Shown: positions 6,826-14,387, counted from the stretch's first letter. The stretch is 14,651 nt of DNA from Methanobacteriota archaeon (GCA_015662385.1 DQUH01000057.1:1-14651); one strand, 5' to 3'. The notes: generated by a model from the letters alone, not told the origin. Numbers and translations: made by a program.

Positions 6826-6849
6826 CGTTCAAAGAAGAATTATTTTTAC

Positions 6850-7500
6850 GTGAGAGTGGATCTACATACGCACACGTGGTACTCTCCAGACGGCATGATG
6901 CCCCCGGAGTTGCTTGTGAAGATAGCGAAAAAAAGGGGGCTAAGGGCAGTTGCGATAACGGATCATAACCGCCTGACTTTTTGGAGAGACCCGGACATAC
7001 TTGTTATTCCCGGCGAGGAGATACTTACGTCCCACGGGGAAATCATAGGTCTCGGTCTGATGGAGGAGGTTCCGAGGGGCCTTTCCCCCGAAGAGACTGT
7101 TGACCGCATAGAGGAGCAGGGGGGCGTTGCGGTAATCCCCCACCCTTTTGACTGCTTTCGGAAACGTACTGCGCTATTGTTGAACTACAACTTACAGTCT
7201 GTGGGGAGATGCGTCGTTGAAGTACTTAATGCGCGCTATGTTTCCTGGAAAGCGTACGAGAAAGCGCTGGCGTTCGCCGTAGCAAAAAACTTGCCCAGGG
7301 TGGGCTCCTCCGACGCCCATACTCCCTGGGAAGTGGGGAACGCATATACCCTTATACAATATTGTGATGATCTCGACGGGGTGCTTAAGCAAATAAAAAG
7401 AGGGGAAGGCGTCCCAAAGGGGCGACTTTCAAGCCCAATTGTACATATCTTTTCGCCACTATGCTGTGTAGCACACGCCCTCCGCATCAAGCCCTTGTGA
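6850..7500 (+). CDS. PHP-domain metal-dependent phosphoesterase
   Basis: PHP-superfamily hydrolase (COG0613-like); members hydrolyse phosphoesters such as nucleotides, pAp or sugar phosphates using a His/Asp metal cluster. From the chosen start it has 216 residues. Seen: VDLHTHTWYSPDG (3-15), ITDHN (36-40), PGEEILTSHGE (54-64), IPHPF (96-100) and GSSDAH (152-157), which together supply the metal ligands. GTG at 6850 is chosen because a TATA box at 6816-6825 lies about 30 bases upstream, and because family members normally begin one to three residues before the DLHxHT motif. An in-frame ATG at 6811 would add 13 Lys/Tyr-rich residues encoded by AT-rich DNA that overlaps the TATA box. The 3' end overlaps convergent pyk by 14 bases. 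The exact substrate cannot be told. Confidence 0.88.
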   Translation: MRVDLHTHTWYSPDGMMPPELLVKIAKKRGLRAVAITDHNRLTFWRDPDILVIPGEEILTSHGEIIGLGLMEEVPRGLSPEETVDRIEEQGGVAVIPHPFDCFRKRTALLLNYNLQSVGRCVVEVLNARYVSWKAYEKALAFAVAKNLPRVGSSDAHTPWEVGNAYTLIQYCDDLDGVLKQIKRGEGVPKGRLSSPIVHIFSPLCCVAHALRIKPL

Positions 7501-8827
7501 TCCTGATGGTATGCGTGCCGCCCTGTCCCGCCACGTTGACACACGCGATGGCGTCCCCCTTTCTGGCGCGGCCCTTTCTCTTCAGCTCGTCCACTATGCT
7601 CATAAACGTGTGGTAAGATATCGGGTCGTCGGCGAGCTTTGTTTCAACTCCGTACACGAGCTGCAGTTTTCTCAGCAGGGACGGATTGTCGGAGACAGCA
7701 ATTATTTTTGCCTTCGGCCTGAACCTGGCGATTTTCCTGGGCGACTTCCCGCTGTTTGTCGGGGTTATTATGAAGCGGGCACCCATCTTTTCAATAAGTT
7801 TTATGGCAGACAATGCCACGGCGTCGGCGTCGTCCTCGTAAGCCACTTCTTCCCGCACGTCTGTATCGTCCTGGTTTGCAAGGATGATTTTTACAAGGGT
7901 TTCTATCACTTCGACGGGGTATTTGCCCACTGCGGTTTCGTTGGACACCATCAGTGCAGAAGCGCCGTCGAGCACGGCATTTGCAACGTCTGACACCTCT
8001 GCCCTTGTGGGGAACGGGTGGTCCACCATGCTGGTCAGCATCTGGGTAGCCACCACCACCGGCTTTCCGATTTCCCTTGCAAGCATTATTAATTCCTTCT
8101 GGATCGCCGGCACTTTTTCCATGGGGATTTCCACGCCGAGGTCGCCCCTCGCTACCACGATGCCATCAGCCGCCTCGAGGATTTCCTTCGCGTTTCTCAC
8201 CCCTAGTTCCGATTCAATCTTTGCGAACACCCACGCATCGGAACCGTGCTCTTTCAAAAATTCCTTTACCGCAAGCACGTCTTCCGCGTGGTTCACGAAG
8301 CTTGCAAAGAACACCTCGGCGTCGTTCTTGATGCCCCACAGCATATCCTTCTTGTCCTTTTCTGTGGGCAGATCGTAGGATATGTCCGCTCCAGGGATGT
8401 TTATGCTTTTTTTGTTTTTGATCTCCCCGCCTACTGTAACAACTGCTACTATGTTGTTGCCCTCTACCTTTTCAACTTTCAGCCGTATCCTGCCGTCGTC
8501 AATAAGTATTTCATCCCCTGGTTTTACAATACCCGAAATATCCCTGCTAGTGCTGAAGTCCTTGCCTATGACGACCTTTTCCCCTTCTTTCACTACAAGT
8601 GGTTGGTCAACCACCGTTCTAATGGAGGGTCCTGTGAGGTCAACAATTATCGGTTTGTCCGGGGCTATTTCCCTCCATATATCCACCTTTGCCTGGTGCT
8701 CTTCGTGGTCGCCGTGACTCATGTTGAGCCTCATGGCGTCCAAGCCCTTTTCCACCATCTTTTCCAGAATCTCCCTTTTGGCAGAAGCAGGCCCAATAGT
8801 TGCGATTATCTTTACACGCCTCGGCAT
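7487..8827 (-). CDS. pyk: Pyruvate kinase
   Basis: Transfers phosphate from phosphoenolpyruvate to ADP, giving pyruvate and ATP in the last step of glycolysis (cytosolic). It has 446 residues from the preferred start. Seen: RRVKIIATIGPAS (3-15), MRLNMSHG (32-39) with the substrate Arg, DLTGPSIR (63-70), FAKIES (201-206) with the catalytic Lys and metal-ligand Glu, VVARGDLGVEIP (224-235), PTRAEVSDVANAVLDG (273-288), and a C-terminal domain with TNSGKSPRKIARFRP. The last resembles the usual effector/C-terminal domain. The ATG at 8827 is favoured over an in-frame GTG at 8842: a TATA box (8851-8860, minus strand) puts the transcription start near 8829, after the GTG. The mRNA would then be almost leaderless. 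It follows GT2 on the same strand and converges on the PHP gene. Confidence 0.97.
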   Translation of the reverse strand: MPRRVKIIATIGPASAKREILEKMVEKGLDAMRLNMSHGDHEEHQAKVDIWREIAPDKPIIVDLTGPSIRTVVDQPLVVKEGEKVVIGKDFSTSRDISGIVKPGDEILIDDGRIRLKVEKVEGNNIVAVVTVGGEIKNKKSINIPGADISYDLPTEKDKKDMLWGIKNDAEVFFASFVNHAEDVLAVKEFLKEHGSDAWVFAKIESELGVRNAKEILEAADGIVVARGDLGVEIPMEKVPAIQKELIMLAREIGKPVVVATQMLTSMVDHPFPTRAEVSDVANAVLDGASALMVSNETAVGKYPVEVIETLVKIILANQDDTDVREEVAYEDDADAVALSAIKLIEKMGARFIITPTNSGKSPRKIARFRPKAKIIAVSDNPSLLRKLQLVYGVETKLADDPISYHTFMSIVDELKRKGRARKGDAIACVNVAGQGGTHTIRITRA

Positions 8828-8850
8828 ATTTATGCTGACCACGGAAGAGG

Positions 8851-8860
8851 TTATAAATAG
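8851..8860 (-). promoter_or_regulatory. TATA box for pyruvate kinase
   Basis: On the minus strand the sequence reads CTATTTATAA, centred about 28 bases before the ATG at 8827. It lies in the 49-base gap between the GT2 stop and pyk, so pyk has a promoter of its own. The position predicts transcription starting at or within a few bases of the start codon. Confidence 0.6.
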
Positions 8861-8876
8861 GGCGTATGCGTCAAAC

Positions 8877-9974
8877 CTATACCTTCCATCCCTTGAACCG
8901 CCCTATTTTCACGCCTTTGACGGCAACGTATACCAACGATCCGATGATGAGTGCCCCCCAAATGGGTGCGTATACGAAATAGTAGAAGAGCACGTCTGCT
9001 ATGCTTATATCCTTAAATCCAAGCTTTTTACGCCAGTACAAGATCCATGCGGCGACAATTAGTAGCCCAACAGCAGTGGTAACGGGTTGAGTCACAACCA
9101 TGGTCAGAAATGACAGGTAGGCAAGGAAGAGGAATGCGATGTGAACGGTGGAAAGGGCTGATAGAAATATTGTAGCAAGTTTTGGGGCGAGGGGGCCCGG
9201 CCCTAAGAAATAGAGAAGCATAGGTACCCAGAACGGAAAGAGGGCAAAGCTCTGGGCGATGCTGGCTATGATGTTTTTTACATACAGTTCTTTGTTGAGG
9301 ACTGCTGCCTGGAACCCCCCCACAGTCCATCTTTTTCTTTGCACGTACCACCTCTCCCAGCTGTCTGGAGCTTCCGTCGTAACCACAGCGTCTTCTAGGA
9401 AAACGGGTCTGAACCCTGCACTGCTTGCCCTGCATCCGAAATCGGTGTCCTCCGTTAGCACGTGCCTGAACCCCCCCAGTCTTTCAACAACCTCACGTTT
9501 TGCTGCAATGAATGCTCCGTTCATCCCTGTACTCACCCCCGTAGTTTCTTGGATCGATACCGCTGCGTTTATGCCGAGGTAGTCGATGCGCGCACCCCTC
9601 TGTGTCCAACTCTTTCCAGATACTAGTATCTTTCCCGACCCGAAGTCTCCCCTTTGCAGGCCCCTTTCAATGGACTGCAGGAAGTCTTTGCTAGTAATTT
9701 GGACATCGCTGTCGAGAAATACTAAGATTTCGCCTTCAGACATGGATATGAGCTTGTTTAACTTTGTTACCTTCCCCACCCTTTTACTGTCCGCGCACGT
9801 TTTTATCGGGTACAGTTTTGCCATCTCTTCTAGCTTGCGTAGATCCCTTTCTTCCCAGGCGTCGGGGCCTACAAGAAACTCCACATCTTTGCATTCTGCG
9901 TAGATCTTCCGTATATTGTCAAAAACAGTACCAGGGCTTTTATACGCCGGTATAATTATGCTGAACCGCGGCAC
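8877..9974 (-). CDS. Membrane-bound GT2 family glycosyltransferase, processive type
   Basis: Inverting GT-A glycosyltransferase with a cytosolic catalytic domain and a membrane anchor. It has 365 residues. Seen: FSIIIPAYKS (4-13) nucleotide-sugar binding start, FLDSD (86-90) as the DxD metal motif, TEDTDFG (174-180) as the acceptor/catalytic-base motif, and QRKRW (212-216), the Q-x-x-R-W signature of processive synthases such as cellulose, chitin and hyaluronan synthases. Four hydrophobic segments follow (about 238-258, 266-290, 296-314, 327-352), as expected for a polymer-exporting or lipid-linked enzyme. The C-terminus is basic (VKIGRFKGWKV). Start is GTG at 9974; a TATA box (9996-10003) predicts a leaderless mRNA. 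Product could be an extracellular polysaccharide or a glycolipid; no partner genes are nearby to decide. Confidence 0.92.
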   Translation of the reverse strand: MPRFSIIIPAYKSPGTVFDNIRKIYAECKDVEFLVGPDAWEERDLRKLEEMAKLYPIKTCADSKRVGKVTKLNKLISMSEGEILVFLDSDVQITSKDFLQSIERGLQRGDFGSGKILVSGKSWTQRGARIDYLGINAAVSIQETTGVSTGMNGAFIAAKREVVERLGGFRHVLTEDTDFGCRASSAGFRPVFLEDAVVTTEAPDSWERWYVQRKRWTVGGFQAAVLNKELYVKNIIASIAQSFALFPFWVPMLLYFLGPGPLAPKLATIFLSALSTVHIAFLFLAYLSFLTMVVTQPVTTAVGLLIVAAWILYWRKKLGFKDISIADVLFYYFVYAPIWGALIIGSLVYVAVKGVKIGRFKGWKV

Positions 9975-9995
9975 GTACTATGTGGGCGTTATGCA

Positions 9996-10003
9996 CTTTA
10001 AAA
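9996..10003 (-). promoter_or_regulatory. TATA box for the GT2 gene
   Basis: On the minus strand TTTTAAAG is centred about 25 bases before the GTG start at 9974. The spacing predicts a transcription start at the start codon itself, and no Shine-Dalgarno is visible before it. Confidence 0.5.
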
Positions 10004-10017
10004 TGATTCAGCTCCTG

Positions 10018-10027
10018 TAAATACTTA
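10018..10027 (+). promoter_or_regulatory. Possible TATA box for tRNA-Ser
   Basis: TAAATACTTA is centred about 33 bases before the tRNA-Ser 5' end. It is a weak match and slightly far, allowing a short 5' leader to be removed by RNase P. No better element is seen in the gap. Confidence 0.35.
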
Positions 10028-10054
10028 CTGCGCGGGATTTTTGAACACGCATCT

Positions 10055-10139
10055 GCCGGGGTGGCCGAGTGGTTTAAGGCGTCGGACTCGAGATCCGATG
10101 GGGGATAACCCCGCCTGGGTTCGAATCCCAGCCCCGGCG
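10055..10139 (+). tRNA. tRNA-Ser (anticodon CGA)
   Basis: The acceptor stem GCCGGGG pairs with CCCCGGC (10132-10138), followed by discriminator G at 10139. The anticodon stem TCGGA/TCCGA carries the loop CTCGAGA, giving anticodon CGA. A long variable arm with GGGG-ATAA-CCCC makes it a class II tRNA of 85 bases. The T arm is CTGGG-TTCGAAT-CCCAG. No intron and no encoded CCA. Confidence 0.97.
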
Positions 10140-10180
10140 CTTTGTTCCCTTGTTTAACCACTACGACGTTGTCCTAAGCT

Positions 10181-10190
10181 GTTTTTTAAC
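10181..10190 (+). promoter_or_regulatory. TATA box for the GT3 glycogen synthase
   Basis: GTTTTTTAAC has its core centred about 25 bases before the GTG at 10211. That places transcription start at this GTG and downstream of the alternative GTG at 10193. It is the main reason for choosing the shorter N-terminus. Confidence 0.55.
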
Positions 10191-10210
10191 CGGTGCCGCC
10201 CCTTTATACC

Positions 10211-11983
10211 GTGAAGCTCGTAGAAGTGTCCTTCGAAGTGGGGAACAAGATCGGGGGCATACATACCGTACTCGCCTCCAAGTCCCGCCTCATGGTTTCC
10301 CTATTCGAACCATACTTGGCTGTGGGCTACTACGATCCCCGCAAGTCTCCCAGGGAATTCGTGGAAGAAGAGCCACCCGAAACGCTGGCGCCCGCCATTG
10401 ACGCGGTTAAAGCCCTTGGTGCTGAGGTGCATTACGGGTCGTGGCTTGTACCCGGCCGGCCTAAAGCGGTGTTAATAAACCCAGGGGGGCTTTTTGAGAG
10501 AACGAATGAAATAAAATACTACTACTGGGACTGGTACCGGATAGATTCGCTCCGCTCTGATGATTGGTTCAACGTGCCGGCGGTCTGGTCTTATGCTGCC
10601 GGTGCCTTTCTCCAGCACTTGTTGTCTACCGATCCCGACGCTGTGTCCCTTTTCCACGAATGGCTGAGCGGGGGGGCGCTCCTGTACTTGCGGAAACACG
10701 CTCCTTCCGTACCAACTGTTTTCCACACACACGCCACCGTCCTCGGCAGGGTTCTGGCGAATTCAGGGTATGATCTGTACTCCCTTATTGACTCGCGCTC
10801 GGAGAACCCTGACGAGTTGGCATATAGGCATGTGGTGGAAGCAAAACACCTGATGGAAAAGGCTGCTGCACAGAACGCCCACGTCTTTACTACTGTTTCT
10901 GACGTTACTGCGAGGGAGTCGGGGTACGTTCTTGGGCGCGACCCTGACTACGTCCTGCCCAACGGCCTTGATATGCAGCTCGTCCCGCCCATGGAAGAGC
11001 TTTCTGTACTCCACGTTGAGAACGAGAAGAAGATCAACGAGTTTGTGCTGGGGTACTTTTCACCCTACTGCAATATTGACGTGGACAACACGCTGTACTT
11101 TTTCTTTTCCGGGCGGTACGACATCCACGTGAAGGGTATTGACGTTCTGATTGACGCCCTGGCACTCCTCAACGACTCCCTGAAACGTAACCAGTCTTCG
11201 AGGAACCTCGTCTTCTTTTTCTTTGTAGCCCGTGAGGGGTACAGGGTGAACCCAGAGGTTCTTGAAAATTTATCTACTTTCCGTGCAATTGCCGACTATA
11301 TCAACAGCTATGTGCCTTCTCTCCGTGATAGGCTGATAAAGGCAGTTGCATCGGGAGAATCCCCAGACAAGCACGTATTTGACGAGTCTTTCACTTACGA
11401 CATACGGCGGCTGATAATCACCCTTAAGCAGAGGTCAGGCGGTTGCGCTCCCCTGTCCACCCACGCGGTGCCCCCCGATGATTTCGTGGTCCGCCGTTTG
11501 CGCGAGGTGGGGCTTAACAACGCCCCCGATGACCCTGTGAAGGTGATCTATTACCCCGCATACCTCTCCCCCGGTGACGGTCTGCTGGGCCTCTCGTATT
11601 TCGGCATGCTCACCGGGACGCACCTGGGTGTGTTCCCGTCATATTATGAGCCATGGGGATACACGCCCCTGGAAACTGCCGCGTGGGGCGTCCCCGCAAT
11701 CACCACAGATGTTTCCGGTTTCGGACAGTTTATACTGCGGGAATATGGGGAGCTGGCCCGCCGTTCAGCGATATCCGTTCTTCCCAGGCGCGGGATCCCT
11801 GACGCAGAGTTTGCCAGGTACCTTGCTGACGCCCTTTACTGGGTGCTTACGATGCCCCGCCACGAGCGCTTGGAGAGAAAGATAGAGGCAAAGTACATGG
11901 CTAAGAAAGCAGACTGGAACGCCATCATACATTCCTACGTTACTGCTGCGGAGTGCGCCCTTCGGCGGGCCCGCTCTCCCTGA
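10211..11983 (+). CDS. Glycogen synthase, GT3 family (animal/fungal type)
   Basis: Retaining GT-B glycosyltransferase that adds glucose from a nucleotide-sugar to the non-reducing end of alpha-1,4-glucan. It has 590 residues. Seen: MKLVEVSFEVGNKIGGIHTV (1-20) with the KxGGI glucose-nucleotide loop, FHEWLSGGALLYLRK (148-162), VFHTHATVLGR (170-180), LPNGLD (249-254), SGRYDIHVKGIDVLIDAL (300-317), and VFPSYYEPWGYTPLE (474-488) followed by TDVSGFG (499-505). The last block is close to the catalytic signature of yeast Gsy2 and animal GYS. The bacterial/archaeal GT5 enzymes look different. Length is that of prokaryotic GT3 (animal forms are about 700). The Arg-rich helix used for glucose-6-phosphate control is thinned to R550, R553, R556 and K557. 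GTG at 10211 is chosen over GTG at 10193. The 3' end overlaps GH57, convergent, by 44 bases. Confidence 0.92.
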   Translation: MKLVEVSFEVGNKIGGIHTVLASKSRLMVSLFEPYLAVGYYDPRKSPREFVEEEPPETLAPAIDAVKALGAEVHYGSWLVPGRPKAVLINPGGLFERTNEIKYYYWDWYRIDSLRSDDWFNVPAVWSYAAGAFLQHLLSTDPDAVSLFHEWLSGGALLYLRKHAPSVPTVFHTHATVLGRVLANSGYDLYSLIDSRSENPDELAYRHVVEAKHLMEKAAAQNAHVFTTVSDVTARESGYVLGRDPDYVLPNGLDMQLVPPMEELSVLHVENEKKINEFVLGYFSPYCNIDVDNTLYFFFSGRYDIHVKGIDVLIDALALLNDSLKRNQSSRNLVFFFFVAREGYRVNPEVLENLSTFRAIADYINSYVPSLRDRLIKAVASGESPDKHVFDESFTYDIRRLIITLKQRSGGCAPLSTHAVPPDDFVVRRLREVGLNNAPDDPVKVIYYPAYLSPGDGLLGLSYFGMLTGTHLGVFPSYYEPWGYTPLETAAWGVPAITTDVSGFGQFILREYGELARRSAISVLPRRGIPDAEFARYLADALYWVLTMPRHERLERKIEAKYMAKKADWNAIIHSYVTAAECALRRARSP

Positions 11984-13166
11984 GCCTGTCCACAAGCAGG
12001 TCCTCAAAATGCTGCAACGTATTCATGTATGTCATGAACGCGTCGTACGGCGTATCGAACGCCTCGTTGCGGAAGTACGCGTGGATGTCCCCGTCCTGGT
12101 TGTACTTGAGGCTCATATAATAGAAATGGTCTGACGTCTGCAATAGACGCCATATGTGTTTGGCCTTTGAATCCCCCACTTTCAATACAATACTTTTAAG
12201 CCCCTTCACCTTATTGAACGCTGCCCACTGCAGTTCATTGGAAAGCCACGCGCTGAGGTCCCTGTCCATGTCTGCCCACGTCACGGGCGGGTCGTAATTA
12301 AGCTCATCGCGGGCGGGATACCTGTCAAACGCTTCTGATACCGTTACGAAGTCCATCCCATTCCTGAACACTTCAAAGGGCAACGCTTTTAAGAACTCAA
12401 AAATTCCAGTTACCGGCCACATATGTTCTCCAAAGGTCTCATAGTCCATGAAAATACCTATAACGTCTCCCCCGCTTGCTTTCAACCAGGCGGCGTATTT
12501 TTCTGCCGTGAGTGGATATTCTTTCCACTCAGGGCTTGCGAAACGAAAACCGACGTCGTCTGACAGCCTGTAGTTCCTCGGCAGGATCTTTATCTTCGCC
12601 CCTACTGGCCTGTACACGTAGTTTGGGCTTCTCCACCCCAGCACCCTGTCAGCACCCTCCACTACGGCGCCTTTGTACCCCATTTTTTCGAGCTCTTTGC
12701 CCAACTCGTTGAAAAATAAGCCTTCTGTATTCCTGAACGCTTGCGGGCGGGTGCGGAAGAGCTCCCACATTTTTTTACGGTGGAGGCGCACTTGTTCTTT
12801 GAACTCTTCCCAGTCCCACAGCGCTGCAAAGGAGTGGTAGTACGTCTCGTCCAGCATCTCTACTGCTCCTGTTTTCACCAGCTCCCGGAAGGACTCGATG
12901 AGCTCCGGTTCGTACATCTCGGCCTGCTCGATAAATGTGCCCGTTAGCGAAAACGTTACGCGGAACTTACCTTCCGTGCGCTCAACCAGATCAAGGATGA
13001 TCTCGTTGGCGGGGTAGTAGCATTTCGATGCCACCCTCCTGAAAATCTTCTCGTTCTTTTCGTGGTCAAAGTACCTTTTCCACGGGTCTGTTTCTCTATC
13101 GAAGAATGAAAACTTCCTCAGCCTGAACGGCTGATGCACCTGAAAATACATTGCCACGGAGGTCAT
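11940..13166 (-). CDS. GH57 family alpha-glucan hydrolase (alpha-amylase-like)
   Basis: Retaining glycoside hydrolase family 57 enzyme acting on alpha-1,4-glucan. It has 408 residues, the short amylase-like class; GH57 branching enzymes are longer (usually over 500) and carry an extra C-terminal domain. Seen: HQP (11-13, motif 1), GAVEMLDETYYHS (100-112, motif 2), NTEGLFFNELGKELEKMG (146-163), where E148 aligns by eye with the catalytic nucleophile, and FMDYETFGEHMW (239-250), where D241 fits the acid/base. There is no signal peptide, so it is cytosolic and fits intracellular glycogen. ATG at 13166 is used: it overlaps the GT4 stop as ATGA, and the longer frame starting at 13217 would overlap GT4 by over 50 bases. 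The 3' end overlaps the GT3 gene. Amylase, maltogenic and 4-alpha-glucanotransferase activities cannot be told apart here. Confidence 0.92.
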   Translation of the reverse strand: MTSVAMYFQVHQPFRLRKFSFFDRETDPWKRYFDHEKNEKIFRRVASKCYYPANEIILDLVERTEGKFRVTFSLTGTFIEQAEMYEPELIESFRELVKTGAVEMLDETYYHSFAALWDWEEFKEQVRLHRKKMWELFRTRPQAFRNTEGLFFNELGKELEKMGYKGAVVEGADRVLGWRSPNYVYRPVGAKIKILPRNYRLSDDVGFRFASPEWKEYPLTAEKYAAWLKASGGDVIGIFMDYETFGEHMWPVTGIFEFLKALPFEVFRNGMDFVTVSEAFDRYPARDELNYDPPVTWADMDRDLSAWLSNELQWAAFNKVKGLKSIVLKVGDSKAKHIWRLLQTSDHFYYMSLKYNQDGDIHAYFRNEAFDTPYDAFMTYMNTLQHFEDLLVDRLRESGPAEGRTPQQ

Positions 13167-14347
13167 CTTAACACCTTTTCGTAGGTTTTTATGGTTAGCT
13201 CCGCCGCAGAATCCCACGTATATGTTTTCGCCTCCTGGTAGCCGTTTCGCCCCAGTACTTCGCGGAGGACCTTGTATTTAATAACAGATATGATCTTGTT
13301 GGCCAGTTCCTCCACGTCCCAGAAATCCACGGTCAGGACGTGTTTTACCAGGTCAGTTACCCCTGCGTTTTTTGATACGATTACAGGGGTTTTTGCAGCC
13401 ATGGCTTCCAGGGCTGTTATTCCAAAGGGTTCGTATACCGACGGCATTACGTAAACGTCAGCATATTTGTATAGCAACACCTTTCTTTCCCCTGATACGT
13501 AGCCTGGGAAGAAAACCTTGTCGGCAATACCCAGGGCTGCCGCTTCTCTTATAAGCGATGGTAGGAGAAAGCCGTTTCCGGCGACGACGAACCGCGCCTC
13601 CGGTACCACCTCAGATACGAGCTTTGCAGCCCGTAGGAAGTACTCTGGACCTTTTTGGAAGGTAAGCCTCCCCAGAAAGAGCACGATTGGGTGTTTTTTC
13701 TGGAGCCCGCACAAATTTACCCTTTCGAAAGGTTCGAAATCTGTCGCGTTGTATATGACGTCTATTTTTCCGGGGTCTGCCCCGATGCGCTGGACCAGTT
13801 CCTGTTTGAACTTGTTTGAAACCGCTATTATCCTGTCAGCTACGGACACTGCAGCACGCTCTATGTTCAGGATGTCCTCACAGGGTCTGTCGGCGGTTCT
13901 GGAGTATTCCGTGGAGTGGAAGGTCACCACAAGCGGAATTTTTAGCAGTTCTTTTAGCTTTATTCCCGCCAGGAACGTAATCCAGTCGTGGCAGTGGATC
14001 AGGTCAAATTTTTCCCCCGTTGTACGCAAGTATTCTTGTACGGCTCTCACCACTTTTTCGGCATATCCTTTTGCCCCCTCTATTGGGTTTACAGGGTATA
14101 TTTCTCCCCCGGACGCGGCGCCTTCTTGTTTCCCGTCAAGCACCTGCAGGTACGGGCCAACATCCCCATCTACAGGTACCTGCAGTATTTTTACCCAACG
14201 GGAGGATACCTTCACGCCTTTATACGGCATAACGTACAGAACCTCGACCCCTTTTGCTGCGAGATGTTTCGTTATGTAGTACGCGTGGACGCCGAGCCCC
14301 CCGCTGAGGAAAGGTGGGAATTCCCAACCGATCATCAAGACCTTCAT
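13163..14347 (-). CDS. GT4/GT5-type glucosyltransferase, probable glycogen synthase
   Basis: GT-B retaining glycosyltransferase resembling archaeal glycogen/starch synthases. It has 394 residues. Seen: MKVLMIGWEFPPFLSGGLGVH (1-21) with the Gly-rich donor/acceptor loop, LIHCHDW (116-122), FLGRLTFQKGPEYFLRA (224-240) including the phosphate-binding R/K pair, and VYEPFGITALEAMAAKTPVI (304-323) containing the E-x7-E motif (E306, E314). The N-terminal GWEFPP...GGLG signature favours alpha-glucan synthesis over general GT4 sugar transfer, but maltose-1-phosphate synthase or another glucosyl transfer is possible. Start ATG at 14347; upstream lies the TATA-like AAATAAAA and a purine/G-rich leader with no clear Shine-Dalgarno. 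Its TGA overlaps the GH57 ATG, so the two are translationally coupled. Confidence 0.9.
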   Translation of the reverse strand: MKVLMIGWEFPPFLSGGLGVHAYYITKHLAAKGVEVLYVMPYKGVKVSSRWVKILQVPVDGDVGPYLQVLDGKQEGAASGGEIYPVNPIEGAKGYAEKVVRAVQEYLRTTGEKFDLIHCHDWITFLAGIKLKELLKIPLVVTFHSTEYSRTADRPCEDILNIERAAVSVADRIIAVSNKFKQELVQRIGADPGKIDVIYNATDFEPFERVNLCGLQKKHPIVLFLGRLTFQKGPEYFLRAAKLVSEVVPEARFVVAGNGFLLPSLIREAAALGIADKVFFPGYVSGERKVLLYKYADVYVMPSVYEPFGITALEAMAAKTPVIVSKNAGVTDLVKHVLTVDFWDVEELANKIISVIKYKVLREVLGRNGYQEAKTYTWDSAAELTIKTYEKVLR

Positions 14348-14387
14348 CCGTCCCTCGCCCCCTTAAGCTATCAATTCTACAGCCAAC

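Noticed and set aside
6811..6849. ATG at 6811 as the start of the PHP gene.
   Set aside because: The 13 extra codons are AT-rich unlike the rest of the gene and coincide with the best TATA box; the family motif begins directly after the inner GTG. It cannot be excluded without transcript data.
7511..8860. Three open frames of 160-204 codons on the plus strand opposite pyruvate kinase.
   Set aside because: They are shadows of the high-quality pyk frame on the other strand, show no recognisable motifs and have irregular composition.
13167..13217. Extended N-terminus for GH57 beginning GFCGGANHKN.
   Set aside because: It would overlap GT4 by over 50 bases. The inner ATG overlaps the GT4 stop as ATGA and the GH57 fold begins right after it with MYFQVHQP.
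13518..14279. A 253-codon open frame on the plus strand opposite the GT4 gene.
   Set aside because: It is Ser/Thr/Phe/Pro-rich with no motifs, lies wholly inside a gene with clear catalytic signatures, and has no promoter or ribosome-binding site.
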